This document shows, piece by piece, positions 55,284 through 64,000 of a stretch of 64,000 nucleotides of DNA. The position numbers and the translations under genes are program-made. Under the pieces are notes generated by a model, which was given only the letters and a program-made list of their open reading frames with translations, had not been told where the DNA came from and did no database searches. The DNA lies in assembly GCA_008802785.1 (NCBI GenBank), contig VUYT01000025.1:62001-126000 (forward strand), in the 5' to 3' direction. The DNA is from Symmetrospora coprosmae (taxonomy: Eukaryota; Basidiomycota; Cystobasidiomycetes; Symmetrosporaceae). Numbering within the stretch: position 1 is the first letter of the stretch; every line of letters begins with the position of its first letter.

Positions 55284-55430
55284 CGTGACCTCGAACGTGT
55301 GCATGCGAAGAGCGGGATATCACCGGGCTCCGGTAGCCCCGCAATACTGCGAGCGAGCTGCTGGACACTCGCATAGCGTTGTTTGCTGCTTGAGCCATTG
55401 ACTGGACATACTTTGCGCAACGACATAAGG

Positions 55431-57070
55431 TCAATATTGCGTCAGAGGTGACACGGTCGCTTGCGGAGGCGTATCCCCTGAAATGTCGCGGGCATTGCTC
55501 GCAGTTGAATTGGCTTCTGCCTCCTCGTCCCTCTCTTCCGCCTCGAAACCTTCCTCGCAGGTCTCGCCTTCAAGCTCGGCCTGCTGTCCACCATCACGTT
55601 CTTCCGGCGTAAGGCCACCCGCGATGTCAGCTTGCTCTCTTGCCTCCTTCCGCTTCTGCTTCCGGCTCTTGTCGTCAAACTTGCGTTTGGGAATTACGTC
55701 AAAAAACGCCTTCTCCCAGTCACGGTATTGTATCCTGTGCAGCAAAGCTATCGGTCATGCGCATAGACGTAGCCTAATCAGACTCGATCGCGCTCACCAC
55801 CGGCTCATGATCTCGAAACATTGGTTGACCGTCAAAACTCTGCGCGAAGCCATCTCCACGTACTGCCCGATGGGCAGCGCAGCGTGCCGAATCTTGTGCT
55901 CCTTTGCGATCCCAAGGCAGAGGTTCTAGGTGCATGGGGTATATGGCGAAGTCAGAACGTGGCCCGCGAGCCGATCACTTGATACGAGCAACAGCCCACC
56001 TTGTACTGATTGTGGTCGACGATGCCGCCAATGATGTACGTCTTGTCCTCTTCTAGCTCCGTGAGAGTATTCTCCGAGTCCGCTGTCAGGTAGATAACGC
56101 TACTCTGGTCGATCTGTGGTACCGGAGGCTCCCCTCGATTTTCTGTAGGTGTCGTCCCGGACAGAGCACTCGTGCTGGCTTCCATGTTGCCTGTTGTAGC
56201 ATCTCCCGCCGCTTGCACATTGTCGCCCGTTGAGGTGGTCGCTGCATCTTTTGTCGCAGGACTCGTGCTGTCCGGCGGGTGTGACCATAGCGCCTGGATG
56301 GGCACTTCTAGCGTTCGTATCCGCTTCCATCGAAGATAGTCGCGGTTGTTAAGGGCGTCCATCCGCTCGCGCAGCTGCCCTTTGAGAGGCGTCATGATGA
56401 TGTCTACGGGGCCGGTGGCATTGCGATTGACGTTGTAAAGGTGCGCCAGCTGGGTCGACATCGATTTGATGTCCTGTGTGCGCAAGGTCAAAGCAAGGCA
56501 AAGCGGCGTTGGATCAGCAGAAGACGCACGCAGACTACGGATGAATCCACACAGCGGCATCCGTCTGCACACCTTGAGCGCCATCTTGTCGTCAAAGCTG
56601 AGGTCGATGACGACCTTTGCGCCGAAGGGCTGCCTCGGTTCCTCGAGCTTGCGCTTCTTCAGCCCGAGCTCGACCGGATCCGCCCCTTCCTCATTGACCA
56701 AGCGGCGCTTCTCTGCGCGCTTTGCTTTCTTTCCTTCTCGCTCGCGTGCACGTCGTGCAGGCCGCTCGGCCTCGGCTTTGGCGCGTCGGGCGAGCTTCTT
56801 CTGCATGTTCTTGCTCATTGCGGGCACGGCGGCCGCGTCTTCGCTGCCGCCCGCTGTTGATGCGCCGCCTGCGTGAATGACTGAAGCATCTGCAGTGGCA
56901 TTGCGCGCTCCGGCAGTATCGTCTGCAGCCGGTACCCCATCCTCGTGTGCCCCGACGCTTCCGCTCGCTTTCAAGTCTATCGACGGAGCCGTCATCTGTA
57001 CCGGTACTGCATCCTGAGGCAAAGCCACGGCGTCACCGCTTCCGTCCGACAGACCGCTCATCGAAGCCAT
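55431..57070 (-). CDS. TRM10: tRNA (guanine-N1-)-methyltransferase TRM10
   Basis: Exons 57070-56573, 56473-56000, 55925-55798 and 55734-55431 give 467 aa. After about 85 disordered residues comes a basic helix (SKNMQKKLARRAKAEAERPARR) and the SPOUT domain: AKVVIDLSFDDKMALKDIKSM, then QLAHLYNVNRNA, VIYLTADSENTLTELEEDKTYIIGGIVDHNQYK, the trefoil-knot region GIAKEHKIRHAALPIGQYVEM and LTVNQCFEIMSRW. The C-terminal tail is acidic. TRM10 methylates N1 of guanosine 9 in tRNAs using SAM. A Thr/Ser/Pro insertion of about 55 residues lies between ALWSHPP and DQSSVIYL. The conserved GIVDHNQYKN is split by an intron, and joining the exons restores it. Start ATG 57070, with 57061 as alternative. Confidence 0.94.
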
Positions 57071-57446
57071 CGCGCGAAATAGAAGGCGTTTCGACTATGT
57101 CGTCGAAGCAAAGCTGAGCTTGGAGACGCGGCAAACCTCCGACGCCTACGACGGACCAAACGAGTAGAAACGAGTAGACGTGCCCAGCCGATCAACATGT
57201 GTGAGCCCATTGCACTGCATTGCTGACCATGCACGTGTCAATGACACCTGGTTCCCAACGGCCTCTGACTAAGATAAGCAAGCGACTACGGTAGGTAGAT
57301 TGTGGTTTAGATTGGGGAGGAACTGCTGGGAGACGACGAGAGACGGGAAGCGCGAGCAGAAATTTGTGCTGCTGCTACATGTTTGCGACATGTCGCGCCG
57401 CTATGCACTCCGCACATGCCGCCCCTCGCGACGCGGACCCAGCGCT
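57071..57446. other. Intergenic region between TRM10 and glutamine synthetase
   Basis: 376 bp containing the TRM10 promoter and the glutamine synthetase 3' UTR. A GATAAG occurs at 57273-57278. Nothing else was recognised. Confidence 0.35.
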
Positions 57447-59216
57447 TTACTCGTCAACTGGAAACGAGATCCCACATCAGCGGCTTATAAGACGGACACA
57501 TGGAAGGCCGGGGGGACTCACGAATAGTGGTGCGGACCATGATCTCGGTGACCTGGTAAGGGTCAATGTTGGATGCCGGTCGCCTGTCCTCGAAGTATCC
57601 CTTCTTCGTCTGGCCGACCGAGCGGGGGATTCGGATCGAAGCGCCACGGTTGGCGACGCCCGAAGAGAACTGGCCAATGTGGCCCGTCTCGTGTCGTCCC
57701 GTCAGGCGCATGTCGTTGTCGTCGCCGTAGACGGCAATGTGTTCCATGTGCCTGTGCGAGAGCTTCTCAATGGCCGCCTCAATCGCCTTGATGCCGCCCT
57801 CGGCGCGCATCTCCTCGGTCGAGAAGTTGGTGTGGCACCCGGCACCGTTCCACTCGCCCTTGAGGGGCTTGGGGTGGAACGAGACCTTGATTCCCCATTC
57901 TTCGCAGACTCGGAAGAGGAGGAAGCGGGCCATGGTCAAGTGGTCTCCCATGTCGATACCCTCCTGTTGGCGGCAAACAGCTCGGCTTGTCAGTGCTCTA
58001 AGCCACACTTGTGCCTCAACGCAGCTGAGCGAGCAATGTCAACTCACACAAGGGCCGACCTGGAACTCCCACTGCGAAGGCATGACCTCTGCGTTGATGC
58101 CAGAGATGTTGACACCGGCGTAGAGGCAGGCGCGGTAGTGAGCCTCGACGGCATCACGGGCAAAGACCTTGCCAGCTCCGACACCGCAGTAGTATGGGCC
58201 CTGGGGACCGGGGAAACCGCCCTTGGGCCAGCCATATGGTGCGCCGTCGTTGTTGAACAGGGTGTACTCCTGCTCGATGCCGAACCACGGGACGTGCTTC
58301 TTGGCGGCGTCCATGGCCTTCTTGCACGAGTATCTGAGAGGTGGATCGCTAATCAGTCGTGTTGCCTCGTGAGGGCATTGTGCAACGAGGGCCTCACCGG
58401 TGGTTGGTCTTGACGGGGAGACCCTCCGAGTTGTAGCATTCTGCGAGGACGAGGACGTTGCTAGCAAGCAAACAAGCAAGTCAGCTCTGAGCTTGCAGGT
58501 AAGTAGACGGTGTCAGCTGAACCCTGACTCACTCGCCGCCTCGGAACGGGTCTTTGAAGACGGCGGCGGGTCGGAGGTAGACGTCCGAGTCGTGGCCCTC
58601 TGCCTGGTTTGTCGACGAGCCGTCAAAGTTCCACTCCTTGTAGTCCTCGACGTTCATGGACGCCTTCTCGCAGGTCTGTTCAACAAAGTGGAGAAGGCTC
58701 CCTTCTTTCCTCAGCGGGTTGACCCGGAGCACCGCTGCTCCCCCGGCCAAATTAGCCGGGGGGGCGCAGTGAGCGATAGCAAGCAGGGACGCACGGTGGT
58801 CTTGCATCTGAGCGGGTGGGCAGGGGACGTGTGAGCGAAGGTCAGGCGAGACTAGGCACAGAAGCTTCTCCCTCACCTCAATCCTCCATCTCCGTCAATC
58901 CAGACGTCTGGGCGGCGGGGCGGAGTCGCAGCGGCGATGGGGGCGTCAGGACGGCAATCAGAGCAGAGGGCTGAGCCGGGGCGGGCTGTGAGAGCCACGT
59001 CGGAGCTCACATTCGGCCTGGATGCGGCCTCCCTGGTCGAGCTGGAGGTACCTGTAACGCAATGACAAGACACAAGTGTCAGCGCCGTGCTCTGTAGCTC
59101 GCCGTCTGGCCGTCTCGGGAGGTGACGGCCGCATCGTCCCCTATCATCCCCTCGCCTAAGAGCCGCACTCACTTCTCGAGGATCTGGGGGTGGGCGACGT
59201 AAGGATCCAACGACAT
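57447..59216 (-). CDS. GLN1: Glutamine synthetase (eukaryotic type II)
   Basis: Nine exons: 59216-59173, 59051-59011, 58908-58878, 58807-58795, 58675-58533, 58460-58398, 58333-58048, 57963-57522 and 57457-57447, giving 357 aa, the standard size. Visible: [60 protein letters not shown] with the active-site Glu, [41 protein letters not shown] (ATP-binding signature), MRLTGRHET and [10 protein letters not shown]. It condenses glutamate and ammonia using ATP, central to nitrogen assimilation. Exon 4 is a 13-nt microexon (5' part of CKTT), and the last coding exon is 11 nt (ending LDE); both keep frame and restore the family sequence. Without the final splice the frame continues 22 further codons. 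Two GATAAG sites lie upstream, consistent with GATA-factor nitrogen control. Confidence 0.95.
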
Positions 59217-60288
59217 GACTGGCTAATACTGAATGGAGGATGATATGTGTGTACGAGAGATAGAGAGCCTAGCTGCTTGCTGTGTGTGGTCGTTGAAGGG
59301 AGAAAGGGGAAAGATAGACGCCGCCCGGGAAAGCAGGTTTGGGTCGGGCTGGCTGGCTGTCCTTTCTCCTCCTCCGCCCAATCCGAACCGGGTCAAAGAC
59401 GAGCTGAGGTGATCGGACAGCGATAAGGAGGCAGGTCCTTGTACTGTAGGGCCAGCCAGCCGGTTGCGAGAAGCCGGTCCAGGTTCACAGCAGTGACGGG
59501 GAGCTTCCCAAGGGACCGGCTAATCAGCTTCACCACTTGCCTCCTCCACACGGCCCTCGCTGTGCAGGAAATGCTGTTGAAATGCTCACTCCGGGCGTTG
59601 TCCCGTCTGTCTCCGCTTGCCGACGCGCGAAATGATAAGCAAACGGGCCCATCACGACGACCAAGCTTCCTCACAACGACCGACTGCAGGACGTGGTCGA
59701 ATGGTTCTCACAAGAGGGCCTGTCAGACTGAGCAAGGAGAGCTTGCAAAACGGGACGAAACAGCGCGATCGTCGGAGCTTGGTGGAGGTCGCAGTGGCTG
59801 ACGCACTGACGGCCGCGTCCGGGCTCACTGGCAAGCCTGGCTTGCATCTAATCTAGAATGGTACTTTGATCCTCTTCTCACAGATTCATTGCTTGAGCCC
59901 AGACCATCCTAGCATCACAGGCTTCGCCCCCGTTCCAGCTGTGACAGACAGCTCCCAAGGCCCCGGACTTGACCCACAGTTTCGCAGCATCCTCATCACC
60001 CTTCAGCCGATCTCAGTTGATAGTTCCGCTCCGTAGCCCCAAACCACCCTTGTTCCAATCTCTTCAGCCCGTGCAGGCACAAAGGGATCAGCAGTAGGAG
60101 ACGATCCAGCTGATTTCGAGGACCCATTCGTCAGAAAATGTCCGCATCTGGAGCGGCTGACTAGGGGTTCCTGGATCGCTACGCCCGCCTTTGTGGTTCG
60201 GTGAGTGGAGAGCAAGGATTAGGCAGGGCAGTCTTGCCCTTCATCGTGCAATGTCTGCGCGTCCACCCTCCACCCTCGGACCGAGCTG
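59217..60288. promoter_or_regulatory. Divergent promoter region of glutamine synthetase
   Basis: 1.07 kb. GATAAG elements lie at 59422-59427 and 59634-59639, about 0.2 and 0.4 kb upstream of the glutamine synthetase ATG. No coding frame, RNA gene or repeat is convincing; short frames on both strands look random. Confidence 0.45.
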
Positions 60289-63108
60289 ATGACGCAGTTC
60301 TTTGGAGATCTATATGAGCTCTTGTACTCACACCACGGACGAACACAGCAACCCGGCAGGCACATTATGACCGAAGCTCCCGCCAGCCCGATTGCGGACG
60401 ACCTTGCTGTTAGGGATGTAGAAGCTCCAGCGTCTGGATCTGAGCAGACCTCGTCAGCTATGCGGGATGGGCACCCTGCGCCGTCAAGTAGCAGGCCTAC
60501 CCTCGTTACCATCTCTCGCAGTGTCATTCCTCCGTCCATGTCGTACGATGCCTACATCATCGTCTACCGCTCCTTGCTGGGCTGGGTCAAGCAGCTAGCG
60601 CTATCTCCGTCTGGTCATCCAGCCAGAGTCGCTGAGCTGGCTTTCTTGAGTGATCATCGGAATCTGCAGAGGTGAGCTGCTACCTGACATGTCACGGCGA
60701 TGCGCGAGACGCTCGCTAAGTTGCGACGCTTCTCCGCGTACTCGCGTGCCTGCAGCTGCCTACACGCTAGCAATGGCGACGTGAGCGTTGCTCAGGACAA
60801 GATCACAGCTGCTTTAGGCAACATCAAGCTACTGAAAGGGAAGACCGATGACATCCCTTTGTCTCCGTGCGCGAAACTGTCAGCGGCGAAAGATAGAGGC
60901 GGCCAGGATACATCACCCAGTAGCGAGCCCACAGCACCAGATCCTGCAACACCAATGCATGCCATCGAACACGAGGTCGAGGAAGGGGAGGGACATCGTG
61001 AAGACGCCAAGAACGGATCAGGTTCCGCAAAGGCACGAGACATGCGAGATGCAGCCTCGCCTCCAGGAGGTCCCACGGAGCATCAGGACAGCGGAAGCGC
61101 GCTTTCTTCAAGCGTGACGGTGAAGATGGAGTGCATCACCGACCCCTCTGCTCCCCCGCTCAGCGCGAGCATCGAGGTAGACTGTCAGCCCAAGCGAATG
61201 AGCATCAAGCTCGAGCTGCGCGAATCGCCGACCAACTCCACCAAGCCGGCCACGCCTCAGTCCAGCATTCTCCATTTCAACAGGTTGCAGACGGCTCGCG
61301 CGCAGCCTGCAGAGGATGTCACTCTGGAGACGGAGCAGAAAGGCGTCGCCACCCTCATTGCGATGCGTCGAAGCGAGACCGCGACCGCGTCGCGACAGGC
61401 CGCACCGATCCCTGCTCCTCTCGCTACAGGCTCGCTCAAGTCCGTGCTCGGTAGAGCTGCTCCGGGCAATGTACTCGGCTCCGGTCGTCTCACATCGATC
61501 CCAAGCTCGCATCCGTACTACCGTTCCGACCGCGTGCTGGCTTCCCCTAGTTCAGCTCGAAGCGTCGCAATGGCTCGCGCACATAGTGGCATTCGGACGC
61601 CCTCGACGCCGTCTGGTCAACCAGCATCAGCAGGCCTCCGCGGGGCACTTAGGGAGCTGCGACTGGAGCCTTCGCACATGGCCGCTGATGGAAGCGGACT
61701 GGATCAGCGGCAGCGACCCGCCTTAGCTCTCGACGCGGGCACGGCGTGTTTCAGCGATGGCTTGCGAAGCGGGTCCATGTCAGCCTTGCCCACTTGTGGT
61801 GCTGCTGCCTTCTCGCTGAACGAGGGGCCGAGTGGTTCACCGAGAATCTTCATCCCACCTCCATCAGCATCCGCGTCTCTCCGCAACCAGCTGCAGCGCG
61901 CAATGACGATTGTAAGCCCGTCTCTCGTATCGCACTTGCAGCGCCCGGTCAAGCATCTGCGCACGACTTCCGACACGACCAACGGGGCCGGAGACCCGCG
62001 GGCTCGGGGCCGAGCTCCGCCTGCTATCGCTATGCGCTCTGGCCGGAGCCCTCTCCCTTGCTCGGCTGCGCCTCTGGCCGTGACTCCTACCACCATCAGG
62101 CGCTACATCGCTCCCCCTGCGCCTGCTTCACCCATACCCCGTCGAATGGCGCTGCCACGCAGTCCGCCTGCCTATCCCACATACACCGAGAGAGACGAGC
62201 TATCAGCGCAAACACCGCACAGGGAGAGCTTTCTTCGTAGAGGTCTGGAGGACCGGGAAGACGAGGCTATGCCTTTCGGCTCCGGAGACTCTGCTTCGCC
62301 CGGTCAGCCACGAAGATTGGCATACCAGCCATGCGGTAATGTAGAGACACGGGCCCGAGCACCACCAGTAGCTCCCTCACTCGGCAGTCCGATATCCATC
62401 TCAACTCCGCCCCGTCGTGTGCTCATCCCGCCTCCGCCTCGTACACCCATCTCGCAATCGCACTGTCATTCTCGCGTAAGCTCCGCCTCATCACTCTCGC
62501 AGCCCTCATTACACTCCGGCAGTGATTATGCGAAGGGGCCTGTCCTACCACCGCTCCTCCCGCATCTGTCCACGCCCGGCATGGGCGCCCGCTCGTACTC
62601 GACGCCTCTAGATCGGCAGATCGCGCCAGAGCAAGCCGACATCGGACCGCGCGTCCCGACACTGAAGCGATCATACACGGATGCTGTTGGATTGAACGAC
62701 GGGTCCATGCGGTACATCGATTCAGTCAACGTCCCCGCGTCCATGTCGCTCGCCCGGACGGTGGTGGCTAATCAGCACAAGCGATACAGAGCCGAGTCGT
62801 CACAGAGCGATGACTCGTCAGTTGGATCCGTGCGTTCGACGACGCCGCCGCCTTCCGCACCCAGTGCCAGGCACTTCATTCCACCTCCTGCGACAATCCC
62901 CGCAGCTCTCGCACGGACCGGCACGAAAGTGCCGCTTCAGCCTGCTACTCCCGGAGCTGCGGGCGACATGGGCGGCAGTATCCTTAGTCAGCTCATGAGC
63001 GAGGTGAATGCTGCTGGCGCGGAAGGAGCGAACGAGACCGCGCGGGCGCTGGAAGAGGTGGCCTCCACACTTAGTCAGGTTGCGCATAGGCTGCGCCAGA
63101 CTAGATGA
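60289..63108 (+). CDS. Unknown large Ser/Pro-rich protein
   Basis: Exons 60289-60671 and 60756-63108 give 911 aa; ATG 60367 (MTEAPASPIADD) would give 885 aa and is equally possible. An ordered N-terminal region contains SMSYDAYIIVYRSLLGWVKQL, PARVAELAFLSDHRNLQ and VAQDKITAALGNIKLLKG. The rest is disordered: Ser/Pro/Arg-rich with many Pro-Pro and Ser-Pro sites (SPRIFIPPPS, RRVLIPPPPRTPIS, STTPPPSAPSARHFIPPP). Three copies of an IPPP-type motif are evident. The C-terminus is a helix (MGGSILSQLMSEVNAA, ETARALEEVASTLSQVAHRL) that may form a coiled coil. I recognise no family. SP/TP density suggests phosphorylation by proline-directed kinases, hence a possible regulatory role, but this is inference. 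Confidence 0.7.
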
Positions 63109-63494
63109 GACTGTAAAGGTTGTGACATCTGAAGAAAAGAGGTTGCTGTAGACTCAGAGCACGTCTTCACCAGACCAGGAGATATGCGATCCTGTGACTC
63201 TGAGATATATTAGGCCTGCGAGTGGCGTTTTCGATTAACGCGCCTCGATTCTTGAATTCAGCCCACTGGATGCAGACGATTCAGATCTGGTACCAGACAG
63301 CAGAAGTCAACGGTGACAGGGTCACCCTTTCCGCGCCGAGTTCTTCTGACATCACACTCTGGCCACGTGGCGGCTGTACCTCTACTTCGCCCCGACATCC
63401 CGAACGGAAAGAGCAGCTTCGGGGCGCAAAGTGCGAGTCCGTACGCAGTACACACGGAAAGAGCGCGGAGGAAGCACCCTGGCTATCCTGTGCG
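63109..63494. other. Intergenic region
   Basis: 386 bp between two plus-strand genes. A GATATATTAG TATA-like stretch lies near 63203-63212. The upstream continuation of the next frame to 63222 lacks coding character. Confidence 0.35.
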
Positions 63495-64000
63495 ATGCCG
63501 TCCCGGCTATCCGCGTTGGCGGAGCCGGCGAACACCCCCCGAGAGAGGACGCCTCTGTTGGACTCCCCTGGTGCCGTGTCGCGCGCGCATGGACTGGTGC
63601 CGCCAGCAATACGCTTTCCGGGGCACAGCAATGACACTCGGCTGGAGCGGCAGGACAGCTATGGCTTTCCGGCGTCGCCAGAAGCTGGCGCTGGCGCAGC
63701 AGGGGCGACGGGCGCGGGAAGATCAAGCGATGACACCCTCGTCGATCCGCATGACAGCTTGCACGGAAGCAACAGCAACAGCAGCAGCACGAGGCGGTCG
63801 CAGCTGAGCAGAGGAGACTCAAAGGTGTACACGAGCTTTCCGAGACCCGCCAGCAGTGAGTAGTGATGCGCTTCTCCTCCCGTGAGCCGGAGCTGCGCCA
63901 CGAGGCAAGAGTGTCGGGCTGAGAGGCCGCCGCACCCTTCTGTGCAGGCCCATGGGAGGATCCTTCGACGCCTGTCTGCGAACGGCAGGGCCTTTTCGCT
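63495..64000 (+). CDS. 5' part of an unknown gene, cut by the window edge
   Basis: Exon 1 63495-63855 and the beginning of exon 2 from 63948; the rest lies beyond the window. The 120-residue first exon is Ser/Gly/Ala-rich (SNSNSSSTRRSQLSRGDSK) and contains RERTPLLDSP, an acidic-dileucine-like sorting motif (PLL with nearby acids) of a type often seen at the cytosolic N-terminus of vacuolar or endosomal membrane transporters. Exon 2 begins SPWEDPSTPVCE. The donor (A|GTGAGT) and acceptor (TGTGCAG) are good matches to the other introns in the window. The start is the first ATG before the coding-like stretch; the frame is open back to 63222. The product cannot be named. Confidence 0.5.

Noticed and set aside
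1-64000. Transposons, virus-derived elements, CRISPR arrays or a biosynthetic cluster
   Set aside because: No transposase, reverse transcriptase, capsid-like frame, terminal repeats or spaced direct repeats were seen; CRISPR is not expected in a fungal nucleus; no core biosynthetic enzyme (PKS, NRPS, terpene cyclase) is present.

Overview
The window is nuclear DNA of a filamentous or yeast-like fungus, almost certainly a basidiomycete. Genes are dense (about 22 in 64 kb), GC-rich and intron-rich, with mostly short introns (about 50-115 nt, GTGAGT/GTGCGT..CAG/TAG). Many proteins carry long Ala/Ser/Pro/Gln-rich stretches. Ustilaginomycotina (smuts and relatives) is my best guess from gene style, but that is an inference. 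I saw no tRNA, rRNA, CRISPR array, transposon or virus-derived element.

Layout. 1-1020: 3' part of a shikimate/quinate-dehydrogenase-like gene (+). 1387-5663: ENA-type Na+/K+ P-type ATPase (-). 6913-8739: RRP8 rRNA methyltransferase (+). 8792-9905: EMC3 (-). 10247-13128: EFR3 (+). 13331-14632: TVP38/VTT membrane protein (+). 14767-15980: carbon-nitrogen hydrolase (-). 16322-21416: JmjN/JmjC/ePHD histone demethylase (-). 22600-23923: type II membrane protein resembling a glycosyltransferase (-). 24343-30181: very large Q/P-rich disordered protein (+). 30605-31562: Rieske protein, with an upstream candidate exon to 32156 (-). 32592-35114: SRP receptor alpha (-). 35369-42616: SEC7 Arf-GEF (-). 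43382-45500: NOP56 (+). 46286-47758: secreted helical-repeat protein (+). 48173-48823 and 49610-50023: two small paralogous genes of unknown family (-). 50370-51122: TMEM208/SND2-like (-). 51417-54216: ENP2/NOL10 (+). 54645-55283: unknown (+). 55431-57070: TRM10 (-). 57447-59216: glutamine synthetase (-). 60289-63108: unknown Ser/Pro-rich protein (+). 63495 to the right edge: start of a further gene (+).

Function. Two themes recur without forming a pathway cluster. One is ribosome and tRNA maturation (RRP8, NOP56, ENP2, TRM10). The other is the secretory and plasma-membrane system (EMC3, SRP receptor alpha and the SND2-like gene, which serve three different ER-insertion routes, plus SEC7, TVP38, EFR3 and ENA). 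Housekeeping metabolism is represented by glutamine synthetase, the Rieske protein and the hydrolase. The one accessory-looking stretch is about 46-50.4 kb: a secreted repeat protein, then two diverged copies of an unrecognised small gene in a gene-poor interval.

Exon boundaries were placed by hand from GT/AG sites, reading frame and family similarity. Every multi-exon model complete in the window sums to a whole number of codons, which supports the joins, but none was tested against transcripts.
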